Positions 7,794 to 13,198 of a stretch of DNA of 13,198 bases are shown here, in pieces. The stretch lies in contig CALCOR010000100.1 in NCBI GenBank assembly GCA_937897085.1, positions 1 through 13,198 of the forward strand. Reading direction: 5' to 3'. The position numbers and the translations under genes are program-made. A model generated the notes under the pieces. It saw only the letters and a list, made by a program, of their open reading frames with translations. It was not told the origin of the DNA and did not search any database. Origin of the DNA: an uncultured euryarchaeote (GTDB lineage: Archaea; Thermoplasmatota; Poseidoniia; Poseidoniales; Thalassarchaeaceae). Numbering within the stretch: position 1 is the first letter of the stretch; the number at the start of each line of letters is the position of its first letter.

Positions 7794-9011
7794 ATGGTCG
7801 GGTCAGAGCATGGATTCGAGGCCCGCGAGGACGGAAGCGAAGTCGACCCTCCTCGACCCAACACCCGCGGCATCTGGATTGATGCCGAGGGACATCCTTT
7901 ACCGCTGTCGGCCAGTGACTTGGAGCGGCATACGTACTGCCCGCTGTCATGGAAACTCTCCCGTGAGGGGGTGGGTGGTGAAGGGAAGGAGCTTGAACGG
8001 GGAATCGACAAGCATCAGAAGATTCACGAGGCGATACAGGATTACCATGTCGCTGACCTGAAGGCACGTCGAGAGATGATCATCTGGACATGGTGGTTCG
8101 CTGTGGTCGTCACCCTGTCGGTGGACGCAGCCGCCTTCTTCTTCGTTGGTGAGGGAGTCGTCGACGAACAGAACACCACCCGGCTCGCCCGCTACCTCGC
8201 CCTGCTCGCCCTCGTCTGGTTGCTGCTCGCCATACTCCTGCTCGCTCTTCCCTGGCGCCGCTTCATCGGTCGTCCGTTCGGGCTCGCCCAACCCCCCAAG
8301 TTCGAGGAGTACGATCTGCGAGCCGACGAATTGGAGGACCTGAAGTTGCAAGTCCCGCCAACAGGTGGCTGGATGGAGGCGGGACGCACTGAGGTGTGGC
8401 TGATGCTGGGCAGCGTCACCATCGCCTTGCACGCGTTCGCGCTGTTCAACGCCCGCGAGCGCACCGTCGCCACGTTCGTGCTGTTCGTGCTGGCGCTCGC
8501 TTGGACGTTCATCGCTGCATGGCGGCTGCACCGCGGCCTGTTGGCCACCTTCGAGGCGGAGTCAGCCCGGAATACCTCTGGGATGAAGGGCATGGGTGCG
8601 CTCGCCTATTCTGATGACCAGAAGGAATCCGGGTTGCTGGTGGACGAAGCCACTGGACTGCGCGGCAGGCCGGACCAGGTGGTGATCATCGATGGGCAGT
8701 ACATCCCTGTTGAGCAGAAGACAGGCAAGGTACCATTAGAGCCTCACCAATCACACAAGATGCAACTGCTCGCCTACCTGAAACTCGTGTCGGCCACCAC
8801 CAATTCACGCCCTTCCTATGGGATACTGCGCTACAGCGATGACACACTGTTCCAGGTTCCGTGGACCGAGGACGAGGAGCATCTGTTGCTGGAGAGCATC
8901 TGTGAGATTCAGCGGTTGATGGTGGAGGGGGGCGCGCAGCGGAACCACGAACGTCCGGGCAAGTGCCGCAACTGCTCCCGCCGTCACTCTTGCAGCGACT
9001 CGCTCGTGTAG
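7794..9011 (+). CDS. Cas4/RecB-like PD-(D/E)XK nuclease with four inserted membrane helices
   Basis: A 405-aa protein combining a Cas4/RecB-type nuclease with a membrane domain. Nuclease features: SASDLERHTYCP with C49 near the N-terminus, GRPD with D294, E307-Q308-K309 as the ExK motif, QLLAY (Q324, Y328) as the QxxxY motif, and a C-terminal cluster C391, C394, C400. One N-terminal plus three C-terminal cysteines is the pattern that binds a 4Fe-4S cluster in Cas4 and AddB relatives. Between C49 and D294 lie four hydrophobic segments at about 95-117, 134-154, 201-219 and 225-243. They form two hairpins separated by a polar stretch, so the nuclease should face the cytoplasm at the membrane. 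The start is the ATG at 7794, with CTATGATTG centred about 27 nt upstream; a TTG at 7770 is possible and an in-frame TGA at 7767 blocks anything longer. No cas genes or repeats are nearby. DNA end processing at the membrane is inference. Confidence 0.82.
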   Translation: MVGSEHGFEAREDGSEVDPPRPNTRGIWIDAEGHPLPLSASDLERHTYCPLSWKLSREGVGGEGKELERGIDKHQKIHEAIQDYHVADLKARREMIIWTWWFAVVVTLSVDAAAFFFVGEGVVDEQNTTRLARYLALLALVWLLLAILLLALPWRRFIGRPFGLAQPPKFEEYDLRADELEDLKLQVPPTGGWMEAGRTEVWLMLGSVTIALHAFALFNARERTVATFVLFVLALAWTFIAAWRLHRGLLATFEAESARNTSGMKGMGALAYSDDQKESGLLVDEATGLRGRPDQVVIIDGQYIPVEQKTGKVPLEPHQSHKMQLLAYLKLVSATTNSRPSYGILRYSDDTLFQVPWTEDEEHLLLESICEIQRLMVEGGAQRNHERPGKCRNCSRRHSCSDSLV

Positions 9012-9014
9012 TTC

Positions 9015-9623
9015 TCACATCGGGACGCACTCAGTCCCTCGGGGCTGTTCAGGGTAGAGAATGCAGGGACGCACGACGTTGACGATGACCTCGAACTCGT
9101 CGTGGAACGAGAACTGCTCGATTGGCGCTGTGAGACCATATCCCTGCGCCTCGACCTCGAGTACCCAGACACCAGGTTTGAACGGGGCGTAGCGTCGTTC
9201 TATTGGTGGATAGTGATCAGAGGTCGCGTTCTCCTCCCAGAACGGTTCATCGGTGTTGATGTTGGCTCCTGGTTCCCACAATCGGGCGTGGACGTAGCGG
9301 ATGGAGCCTGTGAGATTGTTCAGCCCGAACTCTCCTATCTCATCGAGATCCATCTGCACGCGGAAGTAGATGCTGATCTCCTTGACTTGTTCGTCGAACA
9401 GGATGTCCTGCGGTGCAGGCCTGTGGATGATCGCCTCGAGCTCGGTTGAATTGGAACTGAATGTGTGCTGGAACGAGTAGGACTCAGTCTGCTCAGAAGT
9501 CGTGGGAGTACCGCGCGACCATTCCATCAACTCCCGCGTCGCTACAAGCCCTAGACAGCCGCTGGTACTGCTCGCGAGCAGGATGAGCAGCATCGCGCTG
9601 ACGAGGAAGCGTGTCCGTCTCAT
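9015..9623 (-). CDS. Small lipoprotein of unknown function
   Basis: A 202-aa exported protein. With the ATG at 9623 it starts MRRTRFL, has a hydrophobic core (6-17) and a lipobox ending STSGC, with C23 the likely lipidated residue. The frame extends upstream to 9800 with no signal-like sequence, so the shorter start is preferred. The mature part looks like one beta-sandwich domain (EISIYFRVQMDLDE, GVWVLEVEAQGYG, DEFEVIVNVV) with several N-x-S/T sites and two C-terminal cysteines (C187, C199) that may form a disulphide. I do not recognise the family. It converges with the membrane nuclease gene, the two stop codons being 3 bp apart. A GTTGAAAT on the minus strand at 9647-9654 is centred about 27 nt before the start. 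Confidence 0.75.
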   Translation of the reverse strand: MRRTRFLVSAMLLILLASSTSGCLGLVATRELMEWSRGTPTTSEQTESYSFQHTFSSNSTELEAIIHRPAPQDILFDEQVKEISIYFRVQMDLDEIGEFGLNNLTGSIRYVHARLWEPGANINTDEPFWEENATSDHYPPIERRYAPFKPGVWVLEVEAQGYGLTAPIEQFSFHDEFEVIVNVVRPCILYPEQPRGTECVPM

Positions 9624-9646
9624 CGGTGGAAGCAGGGCACACCCCC

Positions 9647-9654
9647 ATTTCAAC
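9647..9654 (-). promoter_or_regulatory. Putative TATA-like element of the lipoprotein gene
   Basis: On the minus strand GTTGAAAT is centred about 27 nt before the ATG at 9623. No Shine-Dalgarno lies between it and the start, so a leaderless transcript is expected. Based on position only. Confidence 0.35.
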
Positions 9655-9676
9655 GGAACGCCCCCAGAAATCGATT

Positions 9677-9698
9677 CGGCAGCATTCAAGCGCTGCCG
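9677..9698. other. 7-bp perfect hairpin in the lipoprotein-rps2 gap
   Basis: CGGCAGC (9677-9683) pairs fully with GCTGCCG (9692-9698) around an 8-nt loop. Read on the minus strand it lies about 85 nt after the rps2 stop and is followed by AATCGATTTCT, so it could mark the rps2 transcript end. Read on the plus strand it lies 16 nt before the box C/D RNA candidate. Its role is undecided. Confidence 0.4.
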
Positions 9699-9714
9699 CC
9701 GACTGGCCTCGGTT

Positions 9715-9778
9715 GCCTGAATGATGACTGATGGGCGAGCCGAGAGTTCATTGACGAACCCTATGAGTGCTGACAGGC
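9715..9778 (+). ncRNA. Candidate box C/D guide RNA
   Basis: All elements of an archaeal box C/D sRNA occur in order on the plus strand. Box C is ATGATGA (9721-9727) and box D is CTGA (9770-9773). A perfect 5-bp terminal stem joins GCCTG (9715-9719) to CAGGC (9774-9778). One unpaired A before box C and none after box D gives the three-nucleotide loop of a kink-turn. Internally, a CCGA (9740-9743) can serve as box D' and TGACGA (9752-9757) as box C'. Both guide spacers are then exactly 12 nt: CTGATGGGCGAG before D' and ACCCTATGAGTG before D. Such RNAs direct 2'-O-methylation by fibrillarin, Nop5 and L7Ae at the target base opposite the fifth nucleotide upstream of D or D'. I could not assign targets. 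D' and C' are imperfect. It lies beside rps2 but on the opposite strand. Confidence 0.62.
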
Positions 9779-9781
9779 GCC

Positions 9782-10396
9782 TCAGAATGACGATTCCCAA
9801 TCCTCGATGTTCTGCGTGTGCTGCCAGGTTTCGTCGTCCATAAAACCGCGTGCCTTGAGCACCTCACGTGCGAGCAGCCAGTAGATGAGCGCTAGACTGC
9901 GCCGCCCCTTGTTGTTCGCCGGGATGCACAGATCGACGTTGCGCAGGTTGTTGTTGGTGTCACATATTCCTATCACCGGCATTTTGCTGCCTATCGCTTC
10001 GGAGAGCGCTTGATTGTCCGCCTGCGGGTCTGTCACGAAGATGATCTGCGGCTCGATGTATGTGCGCAGAAGGGGGTTGGTGAGAGTGCCTGGGATGAAA
10101 CGGCCGACGATGTGCCTGGCACCGACGGCCTGAGCGAACAGGCGCGCCGGACGCTGACCGTATTGTCGAGCGCTGACGACCAGGATGTCCCGCGCCTCGT
10201 ACATTCCGAGGAAGTTGGCCGCCAGTTGCAGCCGCTCATCGGTCTGTTCGATATCGATTAGGTGCAGACCAGTGCCATCAGCAGCCACCTCGTGGATGAA
10301 CTGCTGCATGTCCTGGCTCTTGGTCTGGGTGCCGATGTGTACTTTGTTGGACTGGTACTCCTCGTAAGGCATCAACGGGACGCTTTCACCCTCCAT
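9782..10396 (-). CDS. rps2: 30S ribosomal protein S2 (uS2)
   Basis: A structural protein of the small ribosomal subunit. The 204-aa sequence reads as archaeal/eukaryotic-type S2 end to end: VHIGTQTKSQDMQQFI (19-34), the DILVVSARQYGQRPA segment, GRFIPGTLTNP, PQIIFVTDPQADNQALSEA and the C-terminal VIGICDTNN with IPANNKGRRSLALIYWLLAREVL. Length fits archaeal homologues (about 200 aa). The ATG at 10396 is used; a second ATG at 10372 (MPYEEYQ) is a less likely alternative. Its upstream region is shared with the divergent dihydrouridine synthase gene. In many archaea rps2 sits in a cluster with rps9, rpoN/K and enolase; none of those is in this window. Confidence 0.96.
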   Translation of the reverse strand: MEGESVPLMPYEEYQSNKVHIGTQTKSQDMQQFIHEVAADGTGLHLIDIEQTDERLQLAANFLGMYEARDILVVSARQYGQRPARLFAQAVGARHIVGRFIPGTLTNPLLRTYIEPQIIFVTDPQADNQALSEAIGSKMPVIGICDTNNNLRNVDLCIPANNKGRRSLALIYWLLAREVLKARGFMDDETWQHTQNIEDWESSF

Positions 10397-10419
10397 GCGG
10401 CCCGCCCACCGGACCCCCG

Positions 10420-10426
10420 TAATTAA
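10420..10426 (-). promoter_or_regulatory. Putative TATA box of rps2
   Basis: On the minus strand TTAATTA is centred 27 nt before the rps2 ATG at 10396, inside an otherwise GC-rich gap. This is the best TATA-like sequence in the window. Because TAATTA is palindromic it could also serve the divergent gene at 10477, leaving that one a leader of roughly 25 nt. Confidence 0.5.
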
Positions 10427-10476
10427 CCGCTTCTACACCCCTTCACCGGTCACTCGCTGCCCCAACCGAGATAGGG

Positions 10477-11514
10477 ATGAGACTGGTCACGAGTCACATG
10501 ACCTCCGCGGAAGGAGTTCTCTCCCCAACACCGCTCCATCTGGCACCGATGGCCGGGGTATCCGACCTCGCCTTCCGGTTGCTCGCCAGAGAATGCGGAG
10601 CTGATGTCACAATCACCGAGTTCACCGCCGCCGCCGCACTCACGAGAGAGGACGCGCACAGTTGGATGAAGGTGGAGACAGACCCACGCGAGGTCCCGTT
10701 CATCCCGCAGATATTCGGTTCCGATGTAGATGAGATGGCCAATTGCACATACATGTTGCAGGATAGAGCAGACCTCATCGATCTCAACTTCGGTTGCCCC
10801 GCCCCCAAGGTGACCCGCCACTGCGCTGGTGCCGCCCTCATGGGGGAGCCGGACCTGCTGTTGGCGATGGTTCGTGGTTGCCTCGCGAAGAGCGAAGTTC
10901 CGGTGACCGTGAAGATGCGTCTGGGTACGGGGGCGAGCGTGAACAACGTGGTTGCTCTGGCGCAGGAGTTGGAGGCTGTCGGAGTGGCGCGCCTGTGCGT
11001 GCACGGGAGGACCCTCAAGCAGCGCTACGCGGGTGTAGCCGACTGGGAGACGATTCGAAGGGTGGTCGAGGCGGTCTCGATTCCAGTGGTCGCCAACGGT
11101 GATGTCGTCGACGCTGAGTCTGCGCGGGCGTGCCTGGAGATGACAGGTGCGGCCGGCCTGATGATCGGGCGCGGTGCGATTGGACGGCCGCACGTGTTCC
11201 ACGAGATTAAGCGAGATCTGGGATGGACGGATGTGCAGGCGCCGTGGGAAGAGGAGATTCCCGCAGGTGCGGATGCTCACGAACGGAGTCGGTCGGTGCG
11301 CTCATGGTGCTGGCGGCGGTATGTCGAACTCGATGACGAGGTGCATCCTGAACGTGGCAGCAAGAATCGCAAACGGCACGCGTTCTCTTTCACCAAGGGA
11401 CTGCGTGGGGGAAAGGCGCTGCGCGCAAGCCTGCATTCGCTTCGCGATCCAGCCGAATTGGGTCAGGCCGTCGAGAGATTCCTCGCCGGAGAGTCGGACG
11501 CGATTCACGCCTGA
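10477..11514 (+). CDS. dus: tRNA-dihydrouridine synthase
   Basis: An FMN enzyme that reduces uridines in the tRNA D-loop to dihydrouridine using NAD(P)H. The TIM barrel starts at LHLAPMAGVSD. Other landmarks are the NFGCP motif with catalytic C107, K146 in VKMRLG and H176 in CVHGRT at the FMN site, then VVANGDV and LMIGRGAIGRP for phosphate binding. The C-terminal part (about 245-345) is the helical tRNA-binding domain, ending in an RKRHAFSFTKGLRGGKALR-type segment. Length (345 aa) fits DusB-like proteins. The start at 10477 is the longest ATG; an ATG at 10498 still leaves the whole barrel and has AGATAGG about 28 nt upstream, so it is a real alternative. The gene diverges from rps2, and its last 10 bp overlap the convergent regulator gene. 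Confidence 0.94.
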   Translation: MRLVTSHMTSAEGVLSPTPLHLAPMAGVSDLAFRLLARECGADVTITEFTAAAALTREDAHSWMKVETDPREVPFIPQIFGSDVDEMANCTYMLQDRADLIDLNFGCPAPKVTRHCAGAALMGEPDLLLAMVRGCLAKSEVPVTVKMRLGTGASVNNVVALAQELEAVGVARLCVHGRTLKQRYAGVADWETIRRVVEAVSIPVVANGDVVDAESARACLEMTGAAGLMIGRGAIGRPHVFHEIKRDLGWTDVQAPWEEEIPAGADAHERSRSVRSWCWRRYVELDDEVHPERGSKNRKRHAFSFTKGLRGGKALRASLHSLRDPAELGQAVERFLAGESDAIHA

Positions 11515-12611
11515 GCGTCGCTGGCCAACGCCGTCTCCAGAGAGCTTGCCACCCGGATCATCCGGATGAACAGCCGGTCGACCCGTCCGATTACCGAAGC
11601 CGCCACATCCTCACCGCTGTCGCCGATTAATTGGTATCCGTATGGCAGTCGTCCTCCTAACAGGTTGAGCAGCAGCATCTGGTCGTCAGCGGGCACCGTA
11701 TTGAACAGTTCAGCGCACTCCTCCAAATCGAATTCCCCCTTGCCCAGTGCAACCAACACGGAGTCGGCGACATCTGACGGCAGGCGCCCGAATCCACCCT
11801 TGCCGCGCAGCCATTCCTCACCTCGCCGACCGTGCTGGCTGCAGATCGCATCCCACAGAATCACCGTGAGCCTGTCGAGGCGTGGTGCGCGAGTAGCCAT
11901 TCCTGCGGCTCGGAAGCGGTCGAGAGCTCGCTGGAGTCTTGGGCGCGTGACCTTCCATTCGCTGGCTCCCTCGTCGAGTGAGAGTGGCGAATCCGCCTCC
12001 AGCAGCCCGTCGAAGACGAGGCGCCCCAGCGGTACCTCTTCTCCTATCTTCACGCCCCGGTCACCGAACATCCCGGTGTCCGCGAGCAGTGCAGTGCGGG
12101 CATCCATGCCGTCAGTAGATGGAGACAACTCGCGCACGCGCAAGCGGAATGGGACGTCTGCATCACCTGCAGGTGCGTCTTGCCCTCCGCCTCCGGTGCG
12201 CCAGTCGGACAGCGGAGCGAGTCGCAACTCGAGAACTCCGCGCACCTCCCTGCGCAGCAGGTCGAGCGCGCCAGTGAATGAGCCGGTGCGCAAGAAGTGA
12301 CGGCGCCAGCCATCGTCGCCCGCTGTGCTGGCGACCAGACGACAGCCGTGGAGCCTGCTCAGGTGATGGTGCAGGGCGGTGCCGCTGATGCCGAGATCGT
12401 TGGCCAGAGTCGCTGCATCCCAGCCTGCACCCGCGTCGACGAGCAGGTGGTCGCGCAACAGACGCTGCAGCGGCCTCTGGTTCGCCTCATCTCCCCACGC
12501 CTCGTTCCTGCGCCGCACCAATCCGAGCGAGTCGAGCAGCCAGGCGAGCAGCATGTTGGGGTCGCGGCTGCCGGTGGGAGCGGGGTGCTCCTCGAGGCGC
12601 AGGTCGAGCAT
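11505..12611 (-). CDS. Winged-helix DNA-binding protein, uncharacterised
   Basis: A 368-aa protein with an ArsR/MarR-like winged helix-turn-helix near residues 50-108: WDAATLANDLGISGTALHHHLSRL forms the helix-turn-helix (64-87), and the wing holds VASTAGDDGWRRHFL. The LHHHL element matches recognition helices of archaeal ArsR-like regulators. The remaining 260 residues are unrecognised: a polar linker, a second small helical region (DSPLSLDEGASEWKVTRPRL, possibly another winged helix), and an acidic helical C-terminus. No membrane segment is seen. The ATG at 12611 is taken as start; an ATG at 12554 also keeps the whole DNA-binding domain. A palindrome about 60 bp upstream (12671-12687) is a candidate operator. 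It lies downstream of a second winged-helix gene on the same strand, and its stop overlaps dus by 10 bp. A transcription regulator is likely; its targets are unknown. Confidence 0.78.
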   Translation of the reverse strand: MLDLRLEEHPAPTGSRDPNMLLAWLLDSLGLVRRRNEAWGDEANQRPLQRLLRDHLLVDAGAGWDAATLANDLGISGTALHHHLSRLHGCRLVASTAGDDGWRRHFLRTGSFTGALDLLRREVRGVLELRLAPLSDWRTGGGGQDAPAGDADVPFRLRVRELSPSTDGMDARTALLADTGMFGDRGVKIGEEVPLGRLVFDGLLEADSPLSLDEGASEWKVTRPRLQRALDRFRAAGMATRAPRLDRLTVILWDAICSQHGRRGEEWLRGKGGFGRLPSDVADSVLVALGKGEFDLEECAELFNTVPADDQMLLLNLLGGRLPYGYQLIGDSGEDVAASVIGRVDRLFIRMIRVASSLETALASDAQA

Positions 12612-12670
12612 CAGTGAGTGGCCGATGGACGACGGCTCAAAGCCCTGCTGTCGCGAGAAGGTGAATCAGC

Positions 12671-12687
12671 CCTACATCTAACGTAGG
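12671..12687. promoter_or_regulatory. Candidate operator palindrome CCTAC-N7-GTAGG
   Basis: CCTAC (12671-12675) and GTAGG (12683-12687) form a perfect 5-bp inverted repeat with a 7-nt spacer, 60 bp before the start of the winged-helix gene. A third CCTAC is at 12727-12731. Spacing of half-sites is about one helical turn, as expected for a dimeric winged-helix regulator. A TATA-like GCTTTGAG (12636-12643, minus) lies between it and the gene, so the site would be upstream of the promoter. Confidence 0.4.
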
Positions 12688-12734
12688 ATGCACACGGCGA
12701 GCAACCGCGGAGAATCAAACTTGGAACCTACTGT

Positions 12735-13198
12735 TCAGCAGGCACGCGGGGATTCGTCAAGCCACTCATAGTCGAGCCGTCCTGTCTTGAGTCCTTGCAG
12801 GTGCGAGGCAAGATCGAGGCGAGAGTTGGCTAGAATACCCCTGCGGCGTAGCACCTGCACCGCGCTGTTCACCGAGGCGCGGCTGCGACCGAGATCGCGC
12901 GACATCGATGCTTGGCTCTGAGGCAGCGGGTCTCGGACCAGACGGGCCACGACCTCCCGCTGCACCTGTGAGAGACCTACCGGGAGCAACTCAGCCGCGC
13001 GGGAGTCCTCTACACCGAGATGCTTGATGATCTCCAGTTGGCTTGGTGCTCCGGCGTAGTAGCAAGAGCGACCATTGACGGGGATGATGGTGAGGGTTCG
13101 CTGTGAGACCAGGACGTCAAGGTGGTGTCTGAGAGTGCCGTTGGCGGCGTCCAATCGGCTCTGCAGTCGACGGTAACAGATTCCGGGGTTGGTCGCCA
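12735..13198 (-). CDS. Tandem winged-helix transcriptional regulator, 5' end outside window
   Basis: The frame stays open to the window edge, so the N-terminus is missing. A TTG at 13154 is only an internal codon: upstream residues in the same frame read NPGICYRRLQSRLDAANGTL, which is the start of a winged-helix domain of the HPGIsyrel-NGTL-HL type. That first domain continues LRHHLDVL and ends in a wing with NGRSCYYAG. A second helix-turn-helix follows (LSQVQREVVARL, then MSRDLGRSRASVNSAVQVLRRRGIL). Two consecutive winged helices without a ligand or catalytic domain are common in archaeal regulators of unknown signal. The visible part is about 154 residues. It is followed after 123 bp by another winged-helix gene on the same strand, so the two could be co-transcribed or cross-regulated. 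Confidence 0.75.
   Translation of the reverse strand, partial: ATNPGICYRRLQSRLDAANGTLRHHLDVLVSQRTLTIIPVNGRSCYYAGAPSQLEIIKHLGVEDSRAAELLPVGLSQVQREVVARLVRDPLPQSQASMSRDLGRSRASVNSAVQVLRRRGILANSRLDLASHLQGLKTGRLDYEWLDESPRAC

Noticed and set aside
7794..9011. CRISPR-associated Cas4 in a CRISPR locus
   Set aside because: No repeat-spacer array and no cas1, cas2 or effector gene is in the window, and the membrane insertion is not typical of Cas4. A Cas4-like fold is all that is claimed.
9660..9781. tRNA gene in the gap before rps2
   Set aside because: No cloverleaf or T-loop GTTCRA motif could be fitted; the box C/D elements explain the structure better.
11566..12300. Plus-strand open frame of 244 codons
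   Set aside because: Antisense to the winged-helix gene; its product is a Ser/Pro/Arg-rich shadow without any recognisable pattern.

Overview
The window is a gene-dense, GC-rich stretch of an archaeal chromosome. Archaeal identity rests on a neighbouring trio of aIF1A, a Rio1-type kinase and a two-KH-domain Dim2/Pno1-like protein, an archaeal-type ribosomal protein S2, a PGF-type C-terminal anchor on a secreted protein, and a candidate box C/D guide RNA. The many acidic, low-complexity tails, the large secreted CARDB and Ig-like proteins and the apparently leaderless starts suggest a marine Thermoplasmatota lineage such as Marine Group II (Poseidoniales). That placement is inference; no rRNA is present to test it.

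Layout. Bases 1-226 hold no gene but carry repeated 10-mers and a nested dyad. A 147-aa protein with a degenerate PD-(D/E)XK-like look (227-670, minus) diverges from the translation/ribosome-assembly cluster eif1A, rio1, KH protein (818-3113, plus). Next come two divergent cell-surface genes: an Ig-like secreted protein with a C-terminal membrane anchor (3094-4881, minus) and a CARDB-repeat, single-pass membrane protein with a cytoplasmic double zinc ribbon (5021-7732, plus). A Cas4/RecB-like nuclease with four inserted membrane helices follows (7794-9011, plus), convergent with a small lipoprotein (9015-9623, minus). The 158-bp gap 9624-9781 holds a strong box C/D sRNA candidate. Then come rps2 (9782-10396, minus), a divergent tRNA-dihydrouridine synthase (10477-11514, plus) and two tandem winged-helix regulators on the minus strand, the second running off the window end.

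Functionally the window mixes core translation (aIF1A, S2, Dus, guide RNA), small-subunit maturation (Rio1, KH protein), envelope proteins, and one unusual membrane-embedded nuclease. Convergent pairs meet with overlapping or nearly touching stops. Several genes have an A/T-rich element centred about 27-28 nt upstream of the start codon and no good Shine-Dalgarno, as expected for leaderless transcription.

The most interesting items are the membrane nuclease at 7794-9011, the box C/D RNA at 9715-9778, and the CARDB/zinc-ribbon transmembrane protein at 5021-7732. All calls come from reading the sequence; no database search was possible.
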